The notes beneath the pieces are model-generated. The model was not told where the DNA came from and searched no databases. It saw only the letters and a program-made list of their open reading frames with translations. Below are positions 52,396-61,338 of a stretch of DNA of 64,000 nucleotides, in pieces. The position numbers and the translations under genes are program-made. Every line of letters begins with the position of its first letter. The first letter of the stretch is position 1. This stretch comes from Bacillota bacterium (lineage in GTDB: Bacteria; Bacillota; Clostridia; Christensenellales; Aristaeellaceae), in NCBI GenBank assembly GCA_023404715.1, contig JAEYAR010000152.1, positions 1-64,000 of the forward strand, written 5' to 3'.

Positions 52396-52475
52396 ATGTA
52401 CGTGGCATCGGTAACAAAACGGGGAAATGTATGGTCCGTAAGGTATCGCATAACGGACGCACTGGGCGGGCGTGC
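52396..52475 (+). pseudogene. N-terminal fragment of a second integrase
   Basis: AAGGAGG and ATG start a frame reading MYVASVTKRGNVWSVRYRIT, the usual N-terminal arm-binding domain of tyrosine recombinases. It breaks off after about 25 codons where transposase-like sequence begins. Confidence 0.6.
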
Positions 52476-53101
52476 TGCCGGACTGCTACAAGAACACCAA
52501 CATTTCCATCGAGGTACAGGAGCTTGGGCAGGTCAGCTGCTTTATTCGCCACGAGGACGGAACGGTAACCTGCCCCATGGGCAAGCGGATGTACAAGCAT
52601 CAGGATAAGAAATATGGAACGCAGTACGGCAGCAGGGAAGCCTGCCGCACCTGCAAGCATCGCTGCACGGATTCCAGGGAGGGCAAGACCGTCAACATCG
52701 GGTACAACTCCAACGTCGTGCCGATATTGATGTATGGCAGCCCCGCCCATCCCGTGCAGCAGCTGCCCCAGGGATATGTCATCAGCCCCAACAACCATTC
52801 CCTGTGTCGCAAAAGCCGTGCCCCAAAGCGCGTGAAGCTCACGATCAGGCGGGATATCCAGCGCCAGCAGCTTCGCAAGGAAGTGGCGGAGCATCCCTTC
52901 GGAACCATCAAATGGTACGACAACGCCTATCATTTTCTTTGCCGTGGCAATGAAAAGGTATCCGCGGAAATCGCGCTTTCCTTCCTCGGCTATGACATTC
53001 GCCGTGCCTATAACCTCACCAAACCACAAAACGGAGGCATCCCGGGCATTCTTATGCTCTTACGCAGAAAAAAGTTATCCACAATGGCGAAAATGGGATG
53101 A
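52472..53101 (+). mobile_element. IS1182-family transposase, C-terminal fragment
   Basis: The frame carries the C-terminal part of a DDE transposase: VSCFIRHEDGTVTCPMGKRM, CRTCKHRCTD (Cys cluster), LRKEVAEHPFGTIKWYDNAY and NEKVSAEIALSFLGYDIRRA. The N-terminal half with the first catalytic Asp residues is missing and no terminal repeats are seen. It interrupts the integrase fragment at 52396. Confidence 0.8.
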
Positions 53102-53175
53102 AAAAGGACAGATTGGGTCACTCAAAAGGCTAAAAAATGAAGATATGGTCTATGTAGACCATTTTAGATATAAAA

Positions 53176-53208
53176 TTTGTCCGAAAACTTTCCGTTTTCG
53201 GACAAATT
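53176..53208 (-). terminator. Terminator of the tRNA gene
   Basis: TTTGTCCGAAAAC pairs with GTTTTCGGACAAA; T-rich sequence follows on the minus strand directly after the tRNA 3' end. Confidence 0.85.
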
Positions 53209-53209
53209 G

Positions 53210-53285
53210 TGGTGGAGCATAGCGGATTCGAACCGCTGACCCCAACACTGCCAGTGTTGTGCGCTACCAACTGCGCTAATGCCCC
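53210..53285 (-). tRNA. tRNA-Ala, anticodon GGC
   Basis: 76 bases with encoded CCA. Acceptor stem GGGGCAT/ATGCTCC includes the G3-U70 pair that marks alanine tRNAs. Anticodon arm CAACA-CTGGCAG-TGTTG gives anticodon GGC; the T arm reads GCGGTTCGAATCCGC. The 3' side faces the mobile-element fragments, as expected for a tRNA used as integration site. Confidence 0.97.
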
Positions 53286-53298
53286 GCGAACAGATAAT

Positions 53299-53327
53299 AT
53301 TATAGCATACGAACCGGCGGTTGTAAA
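53299..53327 (-). promoter_or_regulatory. Promoter of the tRNA gene
   Basis: Minus strand TTTACA (53327-53322), 17 bases, TATAAT (53304-53299). Confidence 0.75.
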
Positions 53328-53377
53328 GAGGAAACTGGCGCCGAGATGCGAAAAGATAGAAAATTTTTTGATTATGG

Positions 53378-53406
53378 TTGCAAATGAACGGTATATCCCG
53401 TATGAT
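53378..53406 (+). promoter_or_regulatory. Promoter of the exoribonuclease gene
   Basis: TTGCAA (53378-53383), 17 bases, TATGAT (53401-53406), 45 bases before the ATG. Confidence 0.65.
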
Positions 53407-53450
53407 TAAGGAAAAGAACGGCCGTTGAGGGCCGTCGCTGGAGGGGAATC

Positions 53451-54395
53451 ATGGCAAACACCATCGCACAGATTCGCAAGGACGAAAAGTTTGAGGGCTA
53501 TCTCCTGGTACGCGCCGCGGAGCAGCGGGCGGCATCTAGCGGGAAGCTCTATCTCGATATGACGCTGGGGGACCGCACGGGTACGATCAACGCCAAGATG
53601 TGGGATGGGTCTGTCGCCCCGCCTCCGCAGGGGAGCATCGTGCAGGTGCGCGGCACGGGCAACGAGTTTATGGGGCGTATGCAGCTGCGCGTAGAGCGCG
53701 TAAAGGTCGCCGGGCCCGACGAGGCGGTGGACATGGCCCTGCTGGTTCCCTGCGCGCCCGAGGCGCCGGAGGACATGATGCAGGAGGTCCGCACGGCGGC
53801 GGAATGTATCGCGGAGGAGAGTCTGCGCGCCGTCGTCTGCGAGCTGCTCGATCAGGCGGGCGAGCGCCTACTGACGTTCCCCGCCGCCAAGCAGATGCAC
53901 CACGCGGAGCGTAGCGGCCTTCTGCACCACATGACGGGCATGCTGCGGTGCGCAAGGGCGATCGCTTCCGTCTATCCCTGGCTGAACGGCGACCTGCTGG
54001 CGGCCGGCGTGATCGCGCACGACCTGGCCAAGCTGAGCGAGATGGACGCGGATGCGCTGGGCGTTGTGTCCGATTATACGGCGCAGGGCAAGCTCATCGG
54101 GCATATCGTGCGCGGCGTCGTGGATATCGAAAGGGCGGGCGAAAAGGTCGGCGCGCACAAGGAAACCGTGCTGCTGCTGCAGCACATGGTGCTCTCGCAC
54201 CACGGGATCCCCGAGTTCGGCAGCCCGGTCGCGCCCAAATTCCCCGAGGCAGAGGTGCTCAATATCATCGATACGCTGGATGCGCGCCTCTTTGAAATGC
54301 AGGAGGCGCTGGCGCGCACGTCGCCGGGCGGCTTCTCGGAGAAGGTCTGGGCGATGGACAACCGGCAGCTTTACCGGATTCCGGAAGACCGGTGA
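53451..54395 (+). CDS. 3'-5' exoribonuclease, YhaM type
   Basis: 314 residues, usual for YhaM. An OB-fold (about 1-95: FEGYLLVRAAEQRAASSGKL, LDMTLGDRTGTINAKMWDG) precedes an HD domain (about 145-290) with LLHHMTGM, AHDLAKLSE and MVLSHHGIPEFG providing the metal ligands. It degrades RNA from the 3' end in the cytoplasm. GAGGGGAATC precedes the ATG. Confidence 0.9.
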   Translation: MANTIAQIRKDEKFEGYLLVRAAEQRAASSGKLYLDMTLGDRTGTINAKMWDGSVAPPPQGSIVQVRGTGNEFMGRMQLRVERVKVAGPDEAVDMALLVPCAPEAPEDMMQEVRTAAECIAEESLRAVVCELLDQAGERLLTFPAAKQMHHAERSGLLHHMTGMLRCARAIASVYPWLNGDLLAAGVIAHDLAKLSEMDADALGVVSDYTAQGKLIGHIVRGVVDIERAGEKVGAHKETVLLLQHMVLSHHGIPEFGSPVAPKFPEAEVLNIIDTLDARLFEMQEALARTSPGGFSEKVWAMDNRQLYRIPEDR

Positions 54396-54444
54396 AAAAC
54401 GAAAAAGAATGTTATAACAGCGCCGAGTCGCGCCACATAAAAAA

Positions 54445-54475
54445 CCCCCGCCATCGATTTGGCGGGGGACTTTTA
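54445..54475. terminator. Bidirectional terminator between convergent genes
   Basis: CCCCCGCCA pairs with TGGCGGGGG; ACTTTTAT follows on the plus strand and TTTTTTATG on the minus strand. Confidence 0.9.
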
Positions 54476-54484
54476 TATGGCGTC

Positions 54485-55795
54485 TTATTCGCCGAAGGAT
54501 TCGTCGCTGTCGTCAGCGGCTTCGATGCCTTCCACGTTGCCGTCGGCATTCGGCTTGGGGGTACGGGTGGGCTTGGGGGTGCGGGTGGGCTTAGGCGTCT
54601 TGGTGGCCTTGGGCGCCTCGAGCGTCTTGGCACCGTCGACCGAATCGCCCTCGGAGGGGTCGTTCACAAGCGTGATGGGCTGCGTGCATTCGACAACCTG
54701 AATCATCGTCTTGCCGGGCATCAGCTTCAGCTCGTTGCCCTGATCGTCGAAGAACACCATGCGCTGCGCTAGGGTCTGCAGATCGTCGTCGTCGGTCTTC
54801 TTGTTGTCCTTCGCGCGCACCCAGGTGCCGCGGATGTAGCGGCCGTTCTGGAAGACTTCCAGCGTGCCCTGGCCGGTCAGCGCGACCACGGGGCGGGAGG
54901 GGTTGTTCTTATACCAAGAGATGTCGGTACGGACGACCAGCACGTTGGCGTAGGAGCACTGCTGATCGGTGAGGCCGTCGACGTACGGCTCGCCGTTGTA
55001 GAAGCGGTCGTAGGTGCGGGTCACTTCGTTATAGGTGAAGGAAGGGATGTAGTTGTTCTTATACTCGATGGTCATGCCTAGCGCGCTCGCGCCGTGATCC
55101 AGGCCGTCGGCGTCAAAGAGGAAGGGCCGCGGCTTGCTCGTATAGCCCTCGCTTTGCGTCAGGATGCCGGCGGGGTCAGCCATGACGTTGTGCGGCGCGT
55201 AGTGGCCGCCTTCGCTCGTGCGCTGATAGTAGGCGCCGTAACGGTTGGGCATGCCGTCGATAAAGGGGTAGAGGAAGGCGCTCTTGGAGTACTTTTCCTT
55301 ATAGTGCTTGCGCCAGAAGTCTTTTACGGAGGTGCCCTGCGCTACCTGCATGCCGAAGTAGATGATGGGGGTATCCCACATCTCGCGCAGATCGGCGAAT
55401 GAAAGGCGGGCGGAACGGACGGGGCCGGCGCCGGTCGGCATCTCGCTCATGAAGATCGCCAGGCTGCGGGTGGAGCCGTCGCGCTGGATCGGGATTTCGT
55501 AGAGCAGATCGGCCGAGGCGACGCCCCAGTTCGGCTGCGCATCGGGGTGCGTGTCGATTACGCTCATGATGGGCTGATAGGTTCCGCTCCAGCCCTCGCC
55601 GGTGATCGGGTTGATGCCGTCTTCGACCGGGTTTTCGGGGAAACCGCCGTTGGGCACTTCGATCAGCGCCTTGTTGGAGTAGGACTTATCGGTGTCCGTG
55701 AGCTCCAGATACTGCAAGTCGGCCAGCGAGAGGCTGGGCACCACCAGCATCGCGATGGCGAGCATCAAGGATGCAAGTCGGGTAAACTTACGCAA
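54485..55795 (-). CDS. Secreted DUF3048 (YerB-like) protein
   Basis: 436 residues from a TTG at 55795 that follows GGAGGTGC; this start gives a clean signal peptide (RKFTRLASLMLAIAMLVVPS). DUF3048 fills most of the mature protein: QPIMSVIDTHPDAQPNWGVA, GAGPVRSARLSFADLREMWD, TGQGTLEVFQNGRYIRGTWV. The C-terminus has a low-complexity TPKPTRTPKP linker and an acidic tail. No lipobox cysteine, unlike B. subtilis YerB. Function unknown, likely in the cell envelope. Confidence 0.85.
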   Translation of the reverse strand: MRKFTRLASLMLAIAMLVVPSLSLADLQYLELTDTDKSYSNKALIEVPNGGFPENPVEDGINPITGEGWSGTYQPIMSVIDTHPDAQPNWGVASADLLYEIPIQRDGSTRSLAIFMSEMPTGAGPVRSARLSFADLREMWDTPIIYFGMQVAQGTSVKDFWRKHYKEKYSKSAFLYPFIDGMPNRYGAYYQRTSEGGHYAPHNVMADPAGILTQSEGYTSKPRPFLFDADGLDHGASALGMTIEYKNNYIPSFTYNEVTRTYDRFYNGEPYVDGLTDQQCSYANVLVVRTDISWYKNNPSRPVVALTGQGTLEVFQNGRYIRGTWVRAKDNKKTDDDDLQTLAQRMVFFDDQGNELKLMPGKTMIQVVECTQPITLVNDPSEGDSVDGAKTLEAPKATKTPKPTRTPKPTRTPKPNADGNVEGIEAADDSDESFGE

Positions 55796-55851
55796 AAAAA
55801 GCACCTCCACAAAGATTGTTTGTTGCATGTGTGATGAAGGACATCTCTATT

Positions 55852-55880
55852 ATCATAACGTAAAAAGGACAAAGATGCAA
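55852..55880 (-). promoter_or_regulatory. Promoter of the DUF3048 gene
   Basis: Minus strand TTGCAT (55880-55875), 17 bases, TATGAT (55857-55852). Confidence 0.65.
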
Positions 55881-56216
55881 GAACAACCGCACGATTTGGG
55901 CATACTTTTTACGCGAGATCATAGAGAAATCCTTCCCCGCTCCACGCTATATATTAGACGCCATAATGTGCCAAAACGTTGCAGGAGAAAAAACTTTTTT
56001 TGAAAATGATCCTATAAAAACAAATATGCAGGAAACCAAAGAAAAGATTCAAATTTAAGCGTTAAAACATTTTTTGTGGCAGGAAATTCTGGAATGGCGT
56101 AGAATATATGGAACTCGAATGCAGGAAAGAACGCCGGTCTATTCGTTTTGAACCTTGCGACGGCAAGGGCGCCGCGGGATAAACGGACGGAGGGCGATCA
56201 TGAGGAGGATATGACG
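55881..56216. other. AT-rich intergenic stretch
   Basis: No gene. TAGAATAT near 56100 may be the -10 box for the aminotransferase gene but no convincing -35 is present. Long A and T tracts suggest curved DNA. Confidence 0.4.
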
Positions 56217-57419
56217 ATGGCATTGACGCTTTCAAAGATTTGTCTGGCGGTCTCCCCGTCTCCGACGCTGACCATCGACGCGCGCGCCAAGGCGATGAAG
56301 GCGCAGGGACTGGATGTCGTAGGCTTCGGAGCGGGCGAGCCCGACTTTGACACCCCGGCGTACATACGGGATGCGGCGAAGTATGCGCTCGATCACGGCT
56401 ACACGCGTTATACGCCCGCGGCGGGTATGCTGGATTTGCGCAAGGCCATTTGCAAAAAGCTCGAGCGGGATAACGGGCTTTCGTACGAGCCCGGCCAGGT
56501 CATCGTCGGCAACGGGGCCAAGCATTCGCTCTTCTCCACCTTTATGGCGCTGCTCAACCCCGGCGACGAGGTCATCATCCCCGCGCCGTTCTGGGTCAGC
56601 TACCCCGAAATCGTGCGCATGGCGGGCGGCGTGCCGGTCTACGTGCCGATGAATGAGGAGAAGGACTTTGTGTTCACCGCGGAAGACGTCGCGCCCTACG
56701 TCACCGAGCGCACGAAGGCCCTGATCCTCAACAGCCCGGGCAACCCCAGCGGTGCTATTTTGGGCGAAGCGGAGCTGCGCGGCATCGCGGATTTGGCGGT
56801 AGAGCGGGGATTCTACGTCGTCTCCGACGAGATCTACGAAAAACTGATTTACGACGGCAGCCGGCATATCTCCATCGCTTCGCTGGGCGAGTCTATTTTA
56901 AGCCAGACGATCGTCATCAACGGCATGTCCAAGGCGTATGCCATGACCGGCTGGCGCATCGGATATGCGGCGGGGCCAAAGGAAATCATCAAGGCGATGA
57001 GCAGCTATCAGAGCCATGCGACGAGCAACCCGAACGCGGTCGCTCAGTTCGCCTCCATCACCGCGCTGGAGGGAGGAGAGGACCTGATGCAAGCGATGGT
57101 GCGCGAGTTCGACGCGCGCCGCAAATTCATCGTGCAGGCGATCAACGACGTGGACGGCCTCGCCTGCCCGACGCCCAAGGGGGCGTTCTACGTCATGATG
57201 AACATCAAGGGCCTCATCGGCAAGCGCTACCGGGGCGAGACGATCACCGGCTCGATGGACTTTGCGGCGATGCTGCTCGACGCGCAGAAGGTCGCCGTCG
57301 TGCCGGGCGCGCCGTTCGGCGCGGAAGGCTATTGCAGGCTCTCGTATGCTACGAGCCTTTCCAACATCGAAAAGGGCATCTCGCGCATCGCCGCGTTCGC
57401 GCGCGAGCTCATGGACTGA
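56217..57419 (+). CDS. Class I/II pyridoxal-phosphate aminotransferase (aspartate aminotransferase-like)
   Basis: 400 residues. PLP lysine Lys239 in NGMSKAYAMTGWRIGY; NSPGNPSGAILGEAELRGIA, VVSDEIYEKLIYDG and the C-terminal Arg in YCRLSYATS are all in place. Belongs to the AspC/PatA-like subgroup Ib; aspartate or aromatic acids are likely substrates. ATG at 56217 is chosen since GAGGAGG (56202-56208) is too close to 56211. Single gene followed by a terminator. Confidence 0.9.
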   Translation: MALTLSKICLAVSPSPTLTIDARAKAMKAQGLDVVGFGAGEPDFDTPAYIRDAAKYALDHGYTRYTPAAGMLDLRKAICKKLERDNGLSYEPGQVIVGNGAKHSLFSTFMALLNPGDEVIIPAPFWVSYPEIVRMAGGVPVYVPMNEEKDFVFTAEDVAPYVTERTKALILNSPGNPSGAILGEAELRGIADLAVERGFYVVSDEIYEKLIYDGSRHISIASLGESILSQTIVINGMSKAYAMTGWRIGYAAGPKEIIKAMSSYQSHATSNPNAVAQFASITALEGGEDLMQAMVREFDARRKFIVQAINDVDGLACPTPKGAFYVMMNIKGLIGKRYRGETITGSMDFAAMLLDAQKVAVVPGAPFGAEGYCRLSYATSLSNIEKGISRIAAFARELMD

Positions 57420-57433
57420 CAAGAAACGAAAAT

Positions 57434-57475
57434 GGCGCCTCCGATCCGAATGGATCGGGGGCGCTTTGGCTTTTT
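57434..57475 (+). terminator. Terminator after the aminotransferase gene
   Basis: GCGCC-T-CCGATCC pairs with GGATCGG-G-GGCGC; GCTTTGGCTTTTTC follows. Confidence 0.85.
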
Positions 57476-57537
57476 CAGGGCTGCGAGGGGACGTCAGCGT
57501 TGATTTACATCGTTTGGCTCCTTGCGCCAAGCTTGCA

Positions 57538-57999
57538 TCAGCGATAATGTCCGGACAAAACCGCTTCCTGTAAAATGTGCCCCTGCATGGCGCGCAAAAG
57601 ATCCTTTTTTCTTGTCGTGGATGGAAGCTCCAGAAAGCAATCCAGCGTATAGACGCAAAAATGATACAAGTGAGACCAATGAAAAGGCGGCTTGGGACCT
57701 TTGTATCTGTTTTTTCCGTACCCAATCCCCTGCATGGCCGGATGCAGCGTCTTTACCTGACCGCCGTGTTCAATGCCCCCAGGAATTCGCGCCATGGCGG
57801 GAATATTCCAAATGACCCAATGATTATATGCCGGTATAGGATGCCCCATATCGTTCATGATGATCGCTACCGATACGGCTTTGCGGCTTAAACCGTTGAG
57901 AAGCAGCTCCGGTGAACGATCGGCGCCATAGCCTGTATGCTCGACGGGGATCAAAGCCCCGTCTTCAAAGCAGGGAGAAGTAACCGCTAATTTTTCCAT
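57538..57999 (-). CDS. YbhB/YbcL-type phosphatidylethanolamine-binding family protein
   Basis: 153 residues from the ATG at 57999, which follows AAGGA. Family pattern: LAVTSPCFEDGALIPVEHTG, SPELLLNG, VAIIMNDMGHPIPAYNHWVI, NIPA and the late HFCVYTLDCFLELPSTT. These Raf-kinase-inhibitor-like proteins bind an anionic ligand; their role in bacteria is unclear. Longer in-frame starts to 58092 lack a ribosome site. Confidence 0.9.
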   Translation of the reverse strand: MEKLAVTSPCFEDGALIPVEHTGYGADRSPELLLNGLSRKAVSVAIIMNDMGHPIPAYNHWVIWNIPAMARIPGGIEHGGQVKTLHPAMQGIGYGKNRYKGPKPPFHWSHLYHFCVYTLDCFLELPSTTRKKDLLRAMQGHILQEAVLSGHYR

Positions 58000-58178
58000 A
58001 TTCAATCCTTCTTGAAATGGTTTCGATGCAGTTGGGCATGAGGCGCAAACCTCAACAAAACCTTTCGCCATGCAGCTTCTAAATTCCTGCACTGCTTGCG
58101 CATGTGCCGCCCATGCGCTTAGACCATGCTTTTTGGCCGCATATATTTGAGAGAAGGATCAAACATTGGCATCGGTTA

Positions 58179-59204
58179 TTACGTAGCGGTTACGCGCGCA
58201 GCCTGCCCCGGCGCAAGCCTCAGGTAGATCAGGAACCAGACGCAGCAGTGCGCGGCGAGGAGGAGCAAATAGAGGGGTAAGCGCTCCAGATTTCCGCTCT
58301 GCATGTCCATCAGGCCATATAGGACGGCGCTGGAGGGGAGCAGGCAGGTGAGCAGGCGCAGCGCGCCGTCCGCCGGCATAAAGAGGTAAAAGACGATAGG
58401 CGGCGCGATGTAGAGCAGCATGACGGCCTTGAGCCAGACGATCCCGGTCATGAGGCCTGCGGCCAGGCGGCTGACGAACATCCCCGTCAGCGCCGCGAGA
58501 AAGGCGGACAGGGCGATCAGGGGAATGAGGAAGAGCCACGCCGCGCCGGGGACGCGCATGCAGATCAGCGCGGTCAGCAGCGCGGATGCGGCGCCGGCGA
58601 CGAAGCCGACCGTCATCTTCTGCGCGAGGTAATCGGCGCGCGACATGGGGAGGACGGCGAGCACCTGATCGACGCCGTCCTCCTTTTCGCCGATGACGCT
58701 CATGGCGTTAAACGTGCAGCCCATGAACATGGCCGTCACCAGCGTGATGGCGCAGAGCAGCGAACGAAGGGCATCCCCTCGTTCGGGCGCGGGCACTGCG
58801 GTGACGGCGGCGCTCGCCAGCGCGTCGCGCTGCCTAAAGAGCTGGGGCAAGGCGCGGGCGGTCTGCACGGTCACGGTGAGCTCGTCGCCTGCGAGCAAGG
58901 GGCTCAGCCCGCCGTCCTCAGCCTGACGGATGCCGATGAGCTGCGTGGACGGGTTGAGGATCCCCTCGGCGAGCGCTGGATCATCGGCGAAGGCCGTGAC
59001 GTTGCCGTACAAGTGTAGCCACGCCTCGGCCTCCTGCGTGAGCGTTCCGGCGACGAAGCCGAAGGACGGCGCGGCGATGGAGGCGGCGAGGTCCGTGCCC
59101 GTCAGGGCTTGAACGCCCAGGCCGAAGAGAAGGGGGAGCAAAAAGGTCATGAGGCACATCTTATCCCGGCGGATATTTTTAAATTGATAGAGAATGCCTT
59201 TCAT
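58179..59204 (-). CDS. ABC-2 type exporter permease
   Basis: 341 residues: one N-terminal membrane helix (about 18-38), an extracytoplasmic domain of about 130 residues, then five to six helices. GEKEDGVDQVLAVLPMSRAD is the usual cytoplasmic coupling region of ABC-2 permeases. Last gene of the exporter operon; its partner is at 59233. Substrate unknown, possibly an antibiotic or lipid. Confidence 0.85.
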   Translation of the reverse strand: MKGILYQFKNIRRDKMCLMTFLLPLLFGLGVQALTGTDLAASIAAPSFGFVAGTLTQEAEAWLHLYGNVTAFADDPALAEGILNPSTQLIGIRQAEDGGLSPLLAGDELTVTVQTARALPQLFRQRDALASAAVTAVPAPERGDALRSLLCAITLVTAMFMGCTFNAMSVIGEKEDGVDQVLAVLPMSRADYLAQKMTVGFVAGAASALLTALICMRVPGAAWLFLIPLIALSAFLAALTGMFVSRLAAGLMTGIVWLKAVMLLYIAPPIVFYLFMPADGALRLLTCLLPSSAVLYGLMDMQSGNLERLPLYLLLLAAHCCVWFLIYLRLAPGQAARVTAT

Positions 59205-59232
59205 CGTCGTCCTCCCATAGATTGATGTCGTT

Positions 59233-60222
59233 TTATCCCGCCCTGGACATCTCGCGCGCGAGCGCCCGGTACGAAAGCCAAAACAGCGGCGCGAGGACGG
59301 CGAGATAGCACAAGCAATACGCTCCGCTGGCAGCCGCCCCGAAAAATGCGCCTTTGAGCGCCATAAAGACGTGATAGAGCGGGTTAAACCGCATCCACGA
59401 CCATTCGACGCCCAATTGACCGGCGATAAAGACGGGCGTGCAAAGAAAGACCGCCAGCACGAGGTAGAAGAGGGAAAATTGCTTAAAGCCCGGAATGAGC
59501 AGCGCGCACAGAAGGCCGATCAGGGCCATAGAGACGGAGAGCAGGCCTGTTTGCAGGAGCACCTGCGGCAGGATAGATGCGGCCGCCGGTAGACCGAGGT
59601 TGACGCAGGTAAAGATTGCCGCAAAGGCCAGGTCGGAGAGGAGGATCAGCGACGTTTTGGAGAGCAGGAACGCCCCCTTACCGACCGGCATGACGCCGTG
59701 CACGCGGATGACGCCCATCTGCTTTTCCTTGAAGAGCATGGAGGCCACGCCCAGAAAGCCGACTGCCGTAAGCTCGAAGAACAGGATTTCGCAGGAGATT
59801 TCCCGCCTGTTCTTGAGCTCCCGGCTCCCTGCGCCCAGCGTGCGCACCTCGGCTGGCGGGGCGGGCGCCAGGAGAGAGAGGGCGTACGCGGACCGTATGC
59901 GGTCTATGCGCGCGTCGCCGGATTCAATGAGATATATGTGCGGCGCGCCGTCGCTGACGTCGACGCCGGCCGCATAGCCGTCCTCTAATTGCGCACGCAG
60001 TTCCTGCGCCGAAGTGACGCGCTGTAGCGCCACATCCGCGAGCGGGAAGGCGCCGTACGGGTCGTATACGAAGACCGGGTACATCTGCTGATCAGAGCCG
60101 GCGTAAAAGAAATGGACATAGGCCGAATAGAGGAGGAGCGAACACAGCGCGAGCAGCAGAAAGCGGCCTGCGAGCATCAGGCGCAGGTCCTTATAAAGCA
60201 GCGCATGCCATATGCGGCGCAT
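59233..60222 (-). CDS. ABC-2 type exporter permease
   Basis: 329 residues with the same topology as its neighbour: helix near 18-40, extracytoplasmic domain with VFVYDPYGAFPLADVALQRV, then helices from about 145. FKEKQMGVIRVHGVMPVGKG is the coupling region. Its start overlaps the stop of the ATPase gene by one base. Confidence 0.85.
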   Translation of the reverse strand: MRRIWHALLYKDLRLMLAGRFLLLALCSLLLYSAYVHFFYAGSDQQMYPVFVYDPYGAFPLADVALQRVTSAQELRAQLEDGYAAGVDVSDGAPHIYLIESGDARIDRIRSAYALSLLAPAPPAEVRTLGAGSRELKNRREISCEILFFELTAVGFLGVASMLFKEKQMGVIRVHGVMPVGKGAFLLSKTSLILLSDLAFAAIFTCVNLGLPAAASILPQVLLQTGLLSVSMALIGLLCALLIPGFKQFSLFYLVLAVFLCTPVFIAGQLGVEWSWMRFNPLYHVFMALKGAFFGAAASGAYCLCYLAVLAPLFWLSYRALAREMSRAG

Positions 60223-61070
60223 CAGCTCAGCCCCCTTCCCGTATACTGAATGAACATGTCCTCGAGCGTAGGCTCCAGCGAGTGGACGCTGCGGATTTCG
60301 TCGTGGGGAAAGGGCAGGCCCGCGCTCAGCGAGGCCGCGGGGACGGTTTGCTCAAGCCGCTGCCCGGCGCGTATGTAGCGGATCGTCACCTGACGGAGGC
60401 TGTTGTGCTCCTTGAGGCGTTGCGGCGTATCCAGCGCGGCGATTTGCCCGTCCGCGAGAAAGGCGACCCGGTCGCAGAGCAGGTCCGCATCCAGCATGTT
60501 GTGCGTCGTGAGGAACACGGTCGTGCCCCTTTCGCGCTCCTCCTGGATGATCCGGCGAAAGAGGACGGCGCCGGAGGGGTCCAGTCCGCTGGTGGGCTCG
60601 TCGAGAAAGAGCAGTTTCGGCCGCGTCATCAGAGCGCGGGCCATACTTACGCGTTGGCGCATGCCCTTGGAATAGGACGACACGGGTTTATCTAAATAGT
60701 CCATCTTGAACTCCAGCTTATCGAGGAGCGCGCGGACGTCCTGCTTGCCGACGCCGGGATAGAAGGAAGCGAAATAGCAGAGGTTATCCATGGCGCTCAA
60801 GTTGGCGTAAAGATACGGGTATTCAAACAGCACGCCGATGCTTTGATAAAAGGAGCGCGGGGGCAGACGCCGCATATCCTGCCCGAAGAGCGTTACCTCG
60901 CCCGCATAGCCCCTGAGCAAGCCGGTCAGGATCTTCTGCGTGGTGGATTTTCCGGCGCCGTTGGGGCCCAGAAAGCCGAAGATTTCGCCGCCCTGCACCT
61001 GAAAGGACAGCTTGCGCAGCGCCTTTTTGTTTTCGCCATAGGAAAAGGCGAGATCGCTTACGTCGATCAT
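60222..61070 (-). CDS. ABC exporter ATP-binding protein
   Basis: 282 residues. Walker A GPNGAGKST near 36-44, signature YSKGMRQRVSMARAL near 135, Walker B LLFLDEPTSGLDPSG, H-loop LTTHN. The C-terminal 60 residues form the usual extra domain of CcmA-type export ATPases. It overlaps the small gene upstream by four bases, so all exporter genes are coupled. Confidence 0.95.
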   Translation of the reverse strand: MIDVSDLAFSYGENKKALRKLSFQVQGGEIFGFLGPNGAGKSTTQKILTGLLRGYAGEVTLFGQDMRRLPPRSFYQSIGVLFEYPYLYANLSAMDNLCYFASFYPGVGKQDVRALLDKLEFKMDYLDKPVSSYSKGMRQRVSMARALMTRPKLLFLDEPTSGLDPSGAVLFRRIIQEERERGTTVFLTTHNMLDADLLCDRVAFLADGQIAALDTPQRLKEHNSLRQVTIRYIRAGQRLEQTVPAASLSAGLPFPHDEIRSVHSLEPTLEDMFIQYTGRGLS

Positions 61071-61213
61071 TTTTCTTCCTCCCTGCGGTTCATCCGCTTA
61101 TCCCGGCGCTTATGCTCCCAGGCGCCAAGGACGCGTACTTTGACGAGGATCACGACCGGCAGCGCCGCGGCGATCAGCAGCCAGGATGTCCAATGAAGGC
61201 CCAATAATTCCAT
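61067..61213 (-). CDS. Small single-helix membrane protein of the exporter operon
   Basis: 48 residues: one membrane helix (WTSWLLIAAALPVVILVKVR) and a strongly charged C-terminal tail (HKRRDKRMNRREEEK). GGGAGGTGA precedes the ATG and it overlaps the ATPase start (ATGA). No family recognised; may be a small subunit or regulator of the exporter. Confidence 0.75.
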   Translation of the reverse strand: MELLGLHWTSWLLIAAALPVVILVKVRVLGAWEHKRRDKRMNRREEEK

Positions 61214-61242
61214 AGGGTCACCTCCCATGCCTTTTGAGGCAC

Positions 61243-61297
61243 AGTTTAATGGGAGGCGGTGAAAAACAGGTGCGGCCGCCGTGAAATCCGCGTGAAA
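61243..61297 (-). promoter_or_regulatory. Exporter promoter with three phased GTGAAA/TTTCAC repeats
   Basis: On the plus strand GTGAAA occurs at 61259, 61281 and 61292, i.e. 22 and 11 bases apart; on the coding strand these are direct TTTCAC repeats. The one nearest the gene takes the place of the -35 box, ten bases before a -10-like TAAACT (61248-61243). This is the classical layout of an OmpR/PhoB-type activator site. Confidence 0.65.
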
Positions 61298-61338
61298 TGC
61301 GGAGGTTCGCGCCGGCCGCGGTATATATGGAGGAGACG

